Below are positions 7,844 to 18,252 of a stretch of DNA of 20,220 nt, piece after piece (the stretch's first letter is position 1; each line of letters starts with the position of its first letter). The notes under the pieces are model-generated. The model had not been told where the DNA came from. It saw only the letters and a list, made by a program, of their open reading frames with translations, and did no database searches. The translations under genes were made by a program, and so were the position numbers. The DNA is taken from the NCBI GenBank assembly GCA_003427395.1, contig BFEA01000186.1:1377235-1397454 (forward strand), in the 5' to 3' direction. Source of the DNA: Chara braunii. Its lineage: Eukaryota > Streptophyta > Charophyceae > Charales > Characeae.

Positions 7844-8248
7844 GAACAACCAAGGTGGTACTAGGGGTGCTGGTAAGAGCAGACACCGCTAGTACTGCCA
7901 GGGAGGCTCCATCTATTGGTGGGGAGCGGCACTTGCTGGAAATCGGGTCCAGCGTCCCTGAACATCTTGATGGTCATCAGAACATGCAGATTGTTGTAGG
8001 CTGGCAGCATTGATTGCCCTCCGGCAAGGGGATTGACTGCCCATCTGTGATCTACCTTTTTCTGTATACACCTGCCAACATTGATTGCCCGGAAGCCCGG
8101 GGATTGACTGTGTAGGTGAACTTCCTGTGTTGCGAACCGGGTCTGAGGATAACTTCCATCTGAATAGGGAGGAGCCAAAGATCGCCTCTTCAGTCTGCAC
8201 CAGACCGCCAGATCTTGCGTGTTTCCTTTAGCAGCCGCTTTCTGTTCC
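7844..8248 (-). other. LINE 3' region with terminal stem-loop
   Basis: This lies between the ORF2 stop and the poly(A). GTACTAG (7858-7864) pairs with CTAGTAC (7889-7895) and encloses a GGTG/CACC inner helix, giving a 3' stem-loop 14 nt from the tail. A 217-aa open frame in another phase (7861-8514) overlaps the ORF2 end but shows no known domain. A near-duplicate of about 35 bp containing ATTGATTGCCC recurs at about 8007 and 8078. Its role is unknown; the stem-loop could be the element's reverse-transcriptase recognition structure. Confidence 0.55.
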
Positions 8249-11200
8249 TCATGATGCCCGTCCTCTAGATACCCGTCTTCTCCATATCCGCCCTGTGTCG
8301 CCCGCTGAGTCTGCTCCATACCATTGCATGTCCACCATCGCCAGCTGGTGGGGTGGAAAAGGGTCAGGGAATTCTGTGGGCGGTTGCAGTGGGATCTCCT
8401 GCCCCACAGTAGTCCAGTCCCTGAAGCAGATGCAGTAGTCCCTTCTAAATTCCACCTGATTGTCCTCTGGGGAGGGCTTACCCTCCCACTTGACAGATGC
8501 GATCCAGCCCCCATTCTCGCTGCCCAGCCAATCCCCTGAAAATTGATGAATTGCTTGTGTGATGTCCTTTACAGAATGGTATAGGTCAAGTTGGGTTTTC
8601 GTTCTTTGCTAGTGTATCGTGATTTCTTGTTGAATATATTGCCTTATCATATCTGTTGACTCTTCCCCAGTTATGCGGACCCCGTCCATAACTTGTATAC
8701 AACGCTTTCTCCAGAGGGTCCACATAACCGCTCTTCTTCCCAACTTGAACATGTTGTTTTCGAAGGTGTTGTCAGTGGGGGAGGACCATGCCTCACATAA
8801 AATTGCCCGCCAATCCCATGGCTAGTAAGATCCAGTGCCCAACCGAGACCAGATCCTATCCCACCATCGCCATGTGAGCACTGCCCCTGGGCACTGCATG
8901 AATATGTGCTCTATGGTTTCCGGGATTCTGCGGGAGGGAAAAGTTGTGTGGCATGACCTGCACCATGGCAATGCCTGCCCCTTTTGCTCCAGGTATGTGC
9001 GGTCGATCAACCAGTCGTTGGTGGGAAGGCAGCGGTGTTCTATCTGCCATTGGAGAGAGGCCATCTTCGCAGGTCTGGATCTTGTGGGCGACAACCATCG
9101 AATTGGGCGAATTGCCTCGTTCCCTATGTTCAGGTGTGACCGCCAGCGGGCCTTCACTATATCCTTGATGTTCACTCTAGGTCGAAGCAGCCGGTATATG
9201 GCCTTCACTGATAGAGTGTGCAGCTTAAGGTTCGTCCCGGTTCTAGGTTTTCGCTTAGGGACCCACTGCCAATCGTCCGGATCCAAGGGTAGCTCCATCA
9301 GGGGAATGCTCGGCTGGTATGCGAACCAAACGTCTTTATCCCGCAGCACACGTATCCTGTGCAGGTCCGTTGTTTTCCACCATCGAGCCACATCAGGACG
9401 ATACCAGGTGAGTATATTGTCCTTGCCAACATGGAAGAGGTGTATCAGCGTTTTGTCAGCTCTTACCTCCACCACATTGCCCACACTCTCCGGGTCCCCT
9501 GGGGCAGCTACCCAATCTCCTTCCATCAGCCGTGCTCCTCTGCGTAGAATGCGCACCCAGTCCAGGGGAACAACATTGGTTAGTAATTTAACATTCTCTT
9601 CAATTTTGTGATTGAACTTTAGTATGGCTCTCAGTTGGGGCCCCGATTTCCAGTCACTCGCGTCTTTGTACCATATGTCTTTTATCCGAATTATTCCTTT
9701 TTTAACCCAACCATTCCACGGGGAGTCTGAGCTACGATACACCCTGTTGTAGCGGTCTGTTATCTTCCTGTTCCCAAAGAGGGGCTGGCGCATTACCTCC
9801 TCCCACCTGGTTGGTGAGGGTTGATCGGGCAGAGGAAGTTGGCGCCAGGTTTTAATGACTCGGGTCCAGAAGTCGTCTCTGACCAGTTCCAGGCGGGCCG
9901 CATCTCGAGGTGATTCTCGCTCCTTACGGGGGCGCCTTGACACAGTCCAAAAGCGGTCTTCTAGCCAGGTCAAAGGGCTAAGTCCTTGCGGTGTCCGAGG
10001 GGCGAGTCTGGCTATCTGTTCCAACGCCAGGGCATGCCATGGGAGGTGTTCAGTGAACAGCAGTCTCCTGACCCATTGGACAGTTAATGCCGCGATCTGA
10101 ATATCCGGGTCCAGGATTCCCAGGCCCCCTATGTTCTTGGGTTGGATTACCGATGACCAGGCCACCCTGCTAATGACGTTTGAGAGCTCGCCGTCTCCTC
10201 TCCATAACAGGGCTACTAATTGCCTTTCAAGTGATCGGACAGCCTCCTTGCTGAGGGTCCAAATTGCAGATTTATACCACAGGGCCACTAGTACTACACT
10301 GTTGATCACAAGTGCTCTGCCAATAAGGGAGGTATGCCGGTCTTTCCAATTGGCCAGTTTTTCTAGAGCCGGCTTTAGGATCCATTCATCATTGGATGCG
10401 GGTTTGCCCAACGTTGTCAACCTAATTCCAAGCACTCTGACCGGGGCCGTGTTGGGGAGCCATTTGACCTGTGGCAGCTCCGGTGGACGCACACCTTGAT
10501 GGTGGATCCACCATCCCAGGGTCTTGCTTCCCCAGTTGACAGTCATGTCTGAGACTGCTGTAAATTAATCAAATAGTCTCCTGATTTCCTCCATGTTTGT
10601 TGCGGAGACGTCTATCATAAGAGTCAAGTCGTCCGCAAACATCGAGCAGACAGGGATCGCGTCTTCGGGAATAGCAGAGATCTGCAACCTCCTCAGATCT
10701 TTGTTGGCCCGGAGGTTTGCTGCCAGCGCCTCCATGACGATGATGAAGAGGAAGGGTGCTAGAGGATCCCCTTGGCGAACCGATCGTTGCAGCGGAAAGG
10801 CCGGTGCTATCCTGGCGTTGACTTGGACACACATAGTGGCATTATGGTGTAGTATTTCGGTCCATCGCCGGAATACTGGTCCGATGTTCATTTTTTCCAT
10901 ACATTTGTCTAAAAACAACCAATCTACGTGGTCATACGCTTTTTCAAAATCGATAAAGACAACCGCCGCATTCTGCTTGTCTTGCCTTGTTAGTTTCAGA
11001 AGCTCATTAACTAGGAGGATGTTGTCTTGAATCCTCCGTCCTTTAACAAAACCGGTCTGCGTTGGATGGATGATGTCTTCCAGAACCGGGGTGAGACGGT
11101 TCGCCAACGCTTTTGCTAGCAATTTATAGACCACTGTGAGCAACGTTATTGGTCGGTAGTTTCTGATGTTCATTTTGTCCCCTTTTTTATGTAACAAGGT

Positions 11201-12922
11201 AAGGATCCCTTGCCCCACCAAATCCCCCATCTGTCCAGTGTCCCACACCTGGTGATAGAAATCCATGAGGTCCGGGGCCATCTGAGTCCAGAAGGTCTCC
11301 CAAAATTCCTTAGGAAATCCATCTATGCCCGGGGTCTTCTCTTCGTCCATCTGCATCATTGCCATCCAAATTTCGTCCTTGGACAGGGGGCGATCCAGAT
11401 CTGTTTGTTGTTGGCCCGTCAGAGTCTTTTCCAGTGGTTTCAAAAAATCTTCAATTTCTTTCTCCCTGACGTTCCTCTCCCGCTGAGCACATCTTGAGGT
11501 AAACAGATCTTTGAAGAAGGACCTGGCTATCTGTAAACAATGGGGGGTGGAAGTGGCAATATCTTGGTATCCGGTCCGCGGGTCGTATAGTGCTTCTATG
11601 CTTGTTCTGTGGGAACGTGCTCTAGCCATACCAAAAAAATTATTGTCCATCGTCCCTTCCGTTTGTAGTTTTGTCAGTCGTCCTCTTATCCGTGTTTCTT
11701 CCCAACGTTGTGTGGCATAGGTCTGGAGTTGTTGTTGTAGCCTTTGAACCTCTAAGCCTTCTTCTGGTTGTATGTGCAGTGTGTGTTGCGCATTGTGTGG
11801 ACTGTCAGGTTGATCTTGGTGTTCCAATTTCTGAAGTTTTTGGTGAATTTCCATTTTCTGCTGATGATTTCTCGCGGCTAAAAGTTTAGAGTATTCTTGA
11901 CATTTTTTCCCCAGATAGAACAATCCGTTGTTAAACCAGTCTACGTCTTGCCGAAAAAGCTGTCGTTGTGTGTGCCAAAATGTTCAGGAATCCTGAATAT
12001 AGTTTTGGAAGGTATTCTGTTTTAAAATAGAGGTAATGAGTTTGTAAAATCCAGGTCCGTGATCGGGTTTCTGTCGGAAGGATAAGATGACAGTACACAT
12101 TTTATGGTCCAGGCCCGGGTACGGGCTGGCAGGTAAGATTGTTGCCAGGAGCAGCGATCCTGCCATGTCTTATGAGATCAGAATTAAGTCTATCCGGGAT
12201 CTCGTCTGGTTCTCAGTGCCGGTCTTGCGTAGGCATGAATAGAACCTAGTGTCCGGGTTTAGTCTTCGGAAGGAATCAAACACTTTTAATGATAGGCATA
12301 GCTCGTGGATTATCCGCTCTTCCTCTTCCACGTACGCTGGGGTTGGGGACGGCATTCGCCATCTATCCATCCAACGATCCGGGGCTGCGTTGCAGTCCCC
12401 TGCGATAATGACTGGAACCCCATCAGGGATTTTCGTTTTGAGGTTCTCAAAAAAAATTCTCCTTTCGCTAACGGCATTGGGAGCGTAAACACAAAGTATG
12501 CATACGATTTCAATTTCCAGTGTGACCAGGATGGACACCCATCGACCTTCTTCCTGATCTACCACCCAGTGCACCGGGTCCGTCTTGGACTCGGGAGGAA
12601 TCCAGATGGCCACCCCGGCGCTGCCCGGTTTTGGGGCATGGGCTCTGACAGCCTTATACGGCCAGATCATTTGGTGGGCACGATTGTGTTCTGGAGTATC
12701 CATTAGATGTGTTTCCTGAACACATACAATATCACACTAGTTCCTGCCTCCCACCCCCCTCATTAGGTCCCAGATTGTGTTTTGTTTTTCGGGCTTGCAT
12801 GAGGCCAAGCCGTTCACGTTTAAGGACCGCAAATCTAGATTTGCTGCTCTCCTACATTGGTTCCAAATGCGGTCCTTTCCGTATACCGCTCTGACCGGGT
12901 CCATCTTGCTGGAATTGTTCAT
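8249..12922 (-). pseudogene. LINE ORF2: endonuclease / reverse transcriptase, broken by stops
   Basis: A single minus-strand frame from ATG 12920-12922 to TGA 8249-8251, about 1557 codons, encodes the LINE replication enzyme that nicks the target and reverse-transcribes in place. AP-endonuclease motifs come first: SLNVNGL (about residue 30), VCVQETH (about 68), GDCNAAPD (about 173), SRIDLIL (about 245) and LDH (about 270, where SDH is usual). RT motifs follow: PGIDGFPKEFW, GFVKGRRIQDN, FIDFEKAYDHVDW (motif A, about 655-665), QGDPLAP and FADD (about 761-764), so the catalytic aspartates are retained. A C-terminal CRSC...H...C cluster near residue 1310 fits zf-RVT. In-frame stops lie at 12737-12739, 12170-12172, 11984-11986, 10565-10567, 8822-8824 and 8609-8611, with no frameshift seen. 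It cannot make full-length protein unless the stops are read through. Confidence 0.9.
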
Positions 12923-12941
12923 ATGCACTTTGTATTATGCG

Positions 12942-15834
12942 TCATGCAATTGTCGCTCGATGGCGGACCCACGGTAGCAGATCCCAATCCCAGTCTGCTG
13001 TTCCCGCCGAGGGGCCGGATCTGAGGAGGGCACATAGACATTTCCGAACATCCTGTTCCATCCAGATGTCGCTATGCCCAACTTTAGCTGTTTGCAGGTT
13101 CAAAAGTTGGGCACGGGTGTGCCATTTCAGGCCTGCCTCCTTGGTGGGGTCATAACGTATAAAGACGTCACGCTGTGCTATTTTGTTGGGGCCTGTTGTG
13201 ATCGAGGCTATTGCATGTGCCCCTGGTGATATGCTTTCTAAAATGTGCTCTTCTAGCTGCATCTGCAGCAGACCAGCCGCGACGTCAGATGTGCTGTTTC
13301 GTGGCTCCGCCCAGAATGAAGTCCATCCCTGGAGTGTGACCCCTTGCCTACCATCCCCCACCGGAGACAGTCCAACCTCCCATTTCTCGTTTTTCTTTCG
13401 AACCGGGATAAGCAAAATAGCCTCCCGTGACAAGGGGTCGAAGTCCCAGCCCAACTCAATCAAATGTCTGAGTTTTCTTTTCCGTACCAGTTCTAAAGGC
13501 GCGTCCTCATCAGAGTCCGGAGGGTCCGGGCCCGACGGTGGGACGGGCTGTTGCAGAAACGGGGGGTCCGGAGCTGTCTGGGTTAGTTTTGCGCCTTCCA
13601 TGTCCGTCGAGTCCGTTCTGTTCCCCTCTGTGGCATTTGTGGGTGGTGTGTGTGGTGGTTGAAAGCGAGCAAGAAATAATGTGGTCAGCCTATGCCATGC
13701 ATCCGTCCACTTCACCCCCGGTTGTAGACCATTGTCTAGTACCTTTTTTAGGGAGGCACTCGTGTCTAACATGGGAAATAGTTCTAAGTACATCCTATCC
13801 CAGAAGTCGTCAGTGATGGGGCCATATTTGGCTTTCAAATTTCCCATCAAACAGTTCGCGATGGCGACCAGTTTCTGCTCGATCGGAAGATATGGCGGCG
13901 GTGCCCCCTCCTCCTCCTTTCCCATGCCGTCTTCTGGGACCAGGACTTCCGGTGACGTGCTGACGTTGGGTGGGAGCGGGTCCACCTCCATTGGTTCTGA
14001 ATCAAAAGGTGCCTGGAAGGGGTCACTACCGATTTCTCTTGCTATCTTCCTTGATTGCTCCCCCTCCTCAGCCCCCTCCACCTCCATACTGCCTGCCCCC
14101 CTCAATTCCTCCAGCTGTCCCTTCACCTCCGCCTCAGCCCCCTCCACCTCCATACCGCCTGCCCCCCTCAATTCCTCCAATTGTCCCTTCACCTCCGCCT
14201 ATCCCACCCTCTGGTCTGCTTGTGTTGCTGTCTCCATCCGTATGCTGTTCCCATCCCCACTCTGTTCTGTCGGTTGTGCGGGGGGGGTTGTGGGAGGTTT
14301 TTCGGTGCGGTATGTGGACTCTGTGCCTTCCTTCTGGATGTACCGCTTTGCGGCGGGACCCGGGGCTGAGCTAAGGTTATCATTTTCTTTCTGCCCCGGG
14401 CCAGATTTCTCATGCTGTTTTGGGACCCATTTCTCTTTTCCTGCTCTCCTGCCCACCATTTTCCATTCTGAGGATTCCAGTTCACTTTGCTGAAGACGCG
14501 CCTGTGTCTCCTGTGATTGTTTCTCCATTGGGGCAGGAGGGGTCCATGTGTTTGGGGGGCGCGTCCCCCAGTTCGGTTCTCCAGCTTTTTCCCATTTTCA
14601 TCCTATCGTGGTGCCGTCCTTCTGACTGTCTTCAATGTAGACCCATCCTTCGTGTCCTGGGTCTACTGTCCTCCAATGGGTCACTTTGACCGGATCTCTC
14701 AACAGTCTTCCCGTTTCTCGGGTCCTTTTTTGCGGATGCAACGGATAGATATACTCGGTGCTCAGGTGTCCGTATGCCCTACATTTGTGGCACCATGGTC
14801 TAAGTTTATGTGCCGTGTGAATCATATACTCCTTCCCTCCCACCTGATACGGGATCACGTCATCAAGGGAGAATGGATGCCCCGGGGGAAACTCCACCGC
14901 CAACATTAAGTAATCATCCCGTTTGGCCACATAGGAGTGGAGGGGATCTATGAATGCCGCGATATCATACTGCAGTCCAAAATCGTATACAAATGCCGCT
15001 TGAATTTCAACTGGGATGTGACGAAACTCTACCCAGTAGAAATCTTGCATGAGCTGTGTTCTCCTTTCTTCTGGCCCCAGTCGGCGCTGAGGTGTCCATG
15101 GGTGAATGCGCACCTCCGACTGGTCACAGCGTAGACGCTTCCATCCCTCAATCGTCATTTTGTCCGATTCCTGCAGACTCAAGACCGTGAACAAGGTGTT
15201 GGAAACTGGTTGGATGAGGAAATGGTCCCGGGCCATATCAATGCTGTTTTTCAATGATTCCAGCCGGTGGGCAATCCATTTCACTTTCTCATTGACCGAT
15301 TTGTAAGCGGCATCGTCGTGGAACACCCAGTTGCTAGCGTGTTTCATGTAGACCTCGTCACGGCAGGCCACGCCGCTTTTGGGGTATGCCTTAACCATTG
15401 ACCTGCTTACCCCCGTGTGTTACCACCCGAATTTCTGAGGGGAGAAAAAACTTCTTCATAAAAAAGGCCCGTGCTTGTGACATCCCGTCCAGGGGGATCT
15501 CGAGGTTCCCTGTCCGCGGGCTGCCCTGACTCCGATGGATGGTCAGAGTCTGGCCATGGAGTGGGTTTTTCAGCCTATCTGCCCAAGTGAGTTGCGGCTG
15601 GTCCATGCTCGATCCCTGTGTGCTCGATCCCTGAGCTGGGGGGGGGAGGTTCTCCCTATGCAGTGTCTTTCCCCGCAGTTCCACTTCTTTCTCCTCCTCC
15701 GTCAGGACCCCTGTGTCCTCCATTTGCTTTTCTTTCTTGCTCAAAGCCAACTCCCCCTGTGGGGGGTAGGGGCGGGACAAAGTTCTTGGAAGCGTTTTGC
15801 TGGTGTGACCAACGTTTATGCCGCAAATGTTCAT
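12942..15834 (-). pseudogene. LINE ORF1: gag-like nucleic-acid-binding protein, broken
   Basis: ORF1 proteins coat LINE RNA. From 15398 to 12942 one frame is recognisable, with TGA at 14598-14600 and TAG at 14199-14201. A frameshift near 15400 separates it from the N-terminal part (open 15391-15858, first ATG at 15832-15834). The segment 15398-14770 has the layout of plant LINE ORF1 (DUF4283-like: VRIHPWTP, then FYWVEFRHIPVEIQ), followed by a CCHC knuckle reading CHKCRAYGHLSTEY. The final Cys is replaced by Tyr, so metal binding is probably lost. The C-terminal third is Pro/Glu-rich with a 22-residue tandem duplication, then a domain I do not recognise (14020-12945). A further frame at 15656-16003 may be the true N-terminus after another frameshift. 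The stop sits about 20 nt before the ORF2 ATG. Confidence 0.75.
14069..14200 (-). repeat. 66-bp in-frame tandem duplication in ORF1
   Basis: Two adjacent 66-bp copies (14069-14134 and 14135-14200) differ at three positions. They encode 22-residue repeats containing GQLEELRGAG and MEVEGAE. The length is a multiple of three, so the duplication kept the frame and could have occurred while ORF1 was functional. Confidence 0.9.
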
Positions 15835-16468
15835 CCGCCAGTTGTCGCATCGCCCCACTATAAAATAACATGGAGTCCAATCTCTTATGTGCTCGCTGCA
15901 ATCTATTGGGCTTCTTGCTGTTGGAGTAGGTGACGGAATGGGTGAACTGACAATCTAGAACTGACAATCTGTCTGCCTGTACACGAGCCCCAGTGTGCCC
16001 CAAGCTGACAATCTGTTATGACTGTTTTTTAATTGTTGAATTAGTTCTAATCGATTTCCAATGCTTTGTCGTTTTTTCGTTTTTCGTTTTTTAATGCACT
16101 TTGAAGTTCAGAAGTTATTTCGCTTTTTTGGGGGATTGGTCGGGATATACCAGGGGCTGCACCTTCGTCCGTTGTCGTATCAGCGAATCACGCTTCCCCT
16201 CTTGCCCAATCGTCGTCACTCGAGTTGTCGTTGGTTATCTGTTCCTCCCCTCGGTGCTGCCTCCCCTTCCCCCCTTTTACCCCGCTGCCCTTGATGTATC
16301 CAACTCTTCTTTCTTTCCTGGCCGTCCACTCACCCTGCTCCTCCCCCTCCCCAACCCCTTTCCCCTTTGCTTCCTTCTGTTTCTCCCCTCCCCTTCCTCT
16401 CTCTTCCCTCGCTCTCCACGCTGTCCGGATTTCCTTTCTCCTTCTTATTCCTTCCCCCTTCCTCCTCT

Positions 16469-16595
16469 CTCCCTTCCCCCTTTTGGTTCCGTCCTTTTCC
16501 TCCCCAACCCCTTCTTACCTTGAGTAAATGTNCTCCCTTCCCCCTTTTGGTTCCGTCCTTTTCCTCCCCAACCCCTTCTTACCTTGAGTAAATGT
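16469..16595. other. single-N gap flanked by an exact 63-bp duplication
   Basis: The N at 16532 is preceded by 16469-16531 and followed by an identical 63 bp at 16533-16595. A one-base gap between identical ends is typical of two contigs that overlap but were not merged. Real sequence probably contains one copy. Confidence 0.85.
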
Positions 16596-17189
16596 TATGT
16601 CCTCGATTCCCCAACCCGTTACTCCCTGCACTCCTCTGCCTTCCACCTCCTTCCTTGAACGCGAAGCTCAGCGTTTCTCCTCCTTCAGCCGAGGCCCCGT
16701 AGATCCCTGCGCTTTTCCTGTCCCTTCTCCCCCTCTCCTATTCTTCCCGCGCCGCTATCCTGATTTTCTTTCTTCTAGCCAGATTCCTTCCCCCTCCCTC
16801 CTCTCCTCTTTCCCTTTCTGGATTCCTGACTTTTCCTCCACTCCTGCGTCTCGCCTTGAGTAATTTTTTATGCCGTCAATTCCCCCACTCGTCATTCCTT
16901 GTTGGAGTAATTTATTATGTCGTCAGTTCCTCCACTCGTCATTCCCCGCACTTTTCTTCCTCAATCTCCTTCCTCAAAAACGAAACTCAGCGTCTCTCGT
17001 CGTCCAGCCCCCGACCGTTTCTTTCTCAAATGCTTCCGGCTTCCTTCCCCTTTGTTGTTCCGTATTTTTCCTCTGCACCCCTTCTCACCTTGAGTGAATC
17101 GTCATGCTGTCCCTTCCCCAACCCGTCATTTCCTGCACTTTTCTTCCTATCCCTTCTCCCCCTTTCCTTTCTTCCCACGACGACCGTTT

Positions 17190-17278
17190 CTATCTCAGAG
17201 GTTCCGGAACGTTCCACTTACCTCTGGCGGTTGNCTATCTCAGAGGTTCCGGAACGTTCCACTTACCTCTGGCGGTTG
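17190..17278. other. single-N gap flanked by an exact 44-bp duplication
   Basis: The N at 17234 lies between identical 44-bp segments (17190-17233 and 17235-17278), the same artefact pattern as at 16532. Confidence 0.85.
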
Positions 17279-17787
17279 ACGGTGGTGTCTGTCCTCTTGC
17301 CTGATTTTCGTCATCCGCACTCCGTCCCGTCCTTGTCAACCGCCCGAACTTGGTGTCGTGTCCGCTTTGCTGCCCCGTCTTTGTCTCATACTGACGCCTA
17401 GTCTGTCGTAACTTAGTCGCCACTTCGTGTTTCTCTCTTCTTGCCTGCGTCCTTCCTCTATGCCCGTGTGTGATCCGCGCTCCGCGCTCCGTTTCCGAGC
17501 TCAACACACGAACGACCCGCCTTCAATGGAACCCACTGTGCCCCACCAAGCGTTGTGACACGTTGTCACGCACGTTCCTCTCACCACAGCTATGGTGGCC
17601 AGTAGCCTGTCTCAAACATAGGCGCGACGTCCCGTTCTTTTGCCGGCTATCGCACCCTCCTCAGCTATGGCTATCACACCCTCCTCAGCTATGGCGAACT
17701 ATGGTCCGGCGTCACGCTCCTTGCCAACAGTGTGCCCGGCGAGATTCCAAGGGCTGCGCTGGTACCCCGCGGCGGATAGCGCTACCG

Positions 17788-17800
17788 ATAGATATACCAG
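17788..17800. repeat. LINE target-site duplication (5' side of the LINE)
   Basis: ATAGATATACCAG is identical to 7802-7814 and marks the 5' end of the LINE at 17787. Confidence 0.85.
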
Positions 17801-17904
17801 GTTACGGGCTCATATCCAAGTGTTGTCATACCCATGCTTTTTGACGCAACATGCCGTGGCACGATCGCAACAATATTGTATCGTAATAAAACACACACAT
17901 GGAA
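17801..17904 (+). mobile_element. retroposon-like repeat R, copy 1, 3' part
   Basis: From GTTACGGGCTCATATCC this matches 19795-19898 and includes the polyadenylation-type AATAAA (17885-17890) after GTATCGT. Unlike copy 2, no poly(A) follows; the similarity fades at about CACACACATGGAAG. The 3' junction therefore looks altered or lies in diverged sequence. Confidence 0.75.
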
Positions 17905-17963
17905 GTTTTTCTTTTTGGCTGTCGATGGGGTCTGATTCCCTACCGTCTTGTTGTTGTCGCGTG

Positions 17964-18155
17964 TATGGCCTTCCAACACTTTCTGCTTTCTGTACCTCCA
18001 GCTTACTGAATGCGCTTCCCATGCGAATAAAGGTCATGTGCTGCTTAGATCGTCCCGTCTATGGCCTTTCAACACTATTTGCGATATGTGCCTCCTTGCT
18101 TGCCGAACGCGCTTTCCAAGTGAATATACGTCACGTGCTGCTTGGTTTCTTTTCT
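17964..18155. repeat. imperfect tandem duplication, period about 96 bp
   Basis: TATGGCCTTCCAACAC (17964) recurs as TATGGCCTTTCAACAC (18060). Both are followed by matching blocks ending near GGTCATGTGCTGCTTAG and CGTCACGTGCTGCTTGG. Two units are visible. Confidence 0.75.
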
Positions 18156-18252
18156 CAGTTTATGAGCAGGACTGCTGCTGTTTTGGACATGGGTTTTGTA
18201 TGTGTCTGTCTGTTTGTGTGTGCGGAGTCCGTGGGGCACCAGGCTGAATGGC

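Larger units (their letters stand above)
7815..17787 (-). mobile_element. near full-length L1-like LINE retrotransposon
   Basis: Read on the minus strand it has a long 5' untranslated region (17787 to about 15860), ORF1 (to 12942), a short gap of about 20 nt, ORF2 (12922 to 8249), a 3' region with a terminal stem-loop, and a 29-nt poly(A) tail (T-run 7815-7843). It is bounded by a perfect 13-bp duplication. The homologous R copy at 19170-19915 lacks the insertion, which fixes both ends. The total is about 9.97 kb, including two assembly gaps with duplicated flanks. Multiple stops in both ORFs make it non-autonomous today. Domain content (AP endonuclease, RT, zf-RVT-like C-terminus, zinc-knuckle ORF1) matches plant L1 elements. 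Confidence 0.9.
15859..17787 (-). promoter_or_regulatory. LINE 5' region with degenerate tandem monomers
   Basis: This is about 1.9 kb upstream of ORF1. From about 16210 to 17200 the plus strand is strongly polypyrimidine (C/T), so the LINE transcript would be purine-rich. Related blocks recur: CCTTGAGTAAATGT (about 16518 and 16582), CTTGAGTAATTTTTTATG (about 16856) and CTTGAGTGAATCGTCATG (about 17090), each followed by a similar CCCCAACCCGT / CCCGCACTTTTCTTCC stretch, a period of roughly 235-275 bp. Tandem 5' monomers act as promoters in several L1 families; that role here is inference. The terminal 17640-17787 is GC-rich and includes a repeated CACCCTCCTCAGCTATGG (near 17651 and 17677). Confidence 0.55.

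Noticed and set aside
8835-9611. 258-residue plus-strand open frame
   Set aside because: It lies fully antisense to the zf-RVT end of LINE ORF2, whose motifs establish the minus strand as coding.
196-12922. alternative genetic code or programmed readthrough explaining the in-frame stops
   Set aside because: All three stop codons occur repeatedly in both elements, frameshifts are present in ORF1 and the gag-like ORF, and a zinc ligand is lost. Decay is simpler.
13681-14493. 270-residue plus-strand open frame and neighbouring Pro-rich frames
   Set aside because: Shadows of LINE ORF1; the proline runs reflect the 66-bp duplication read in the wrong frame.
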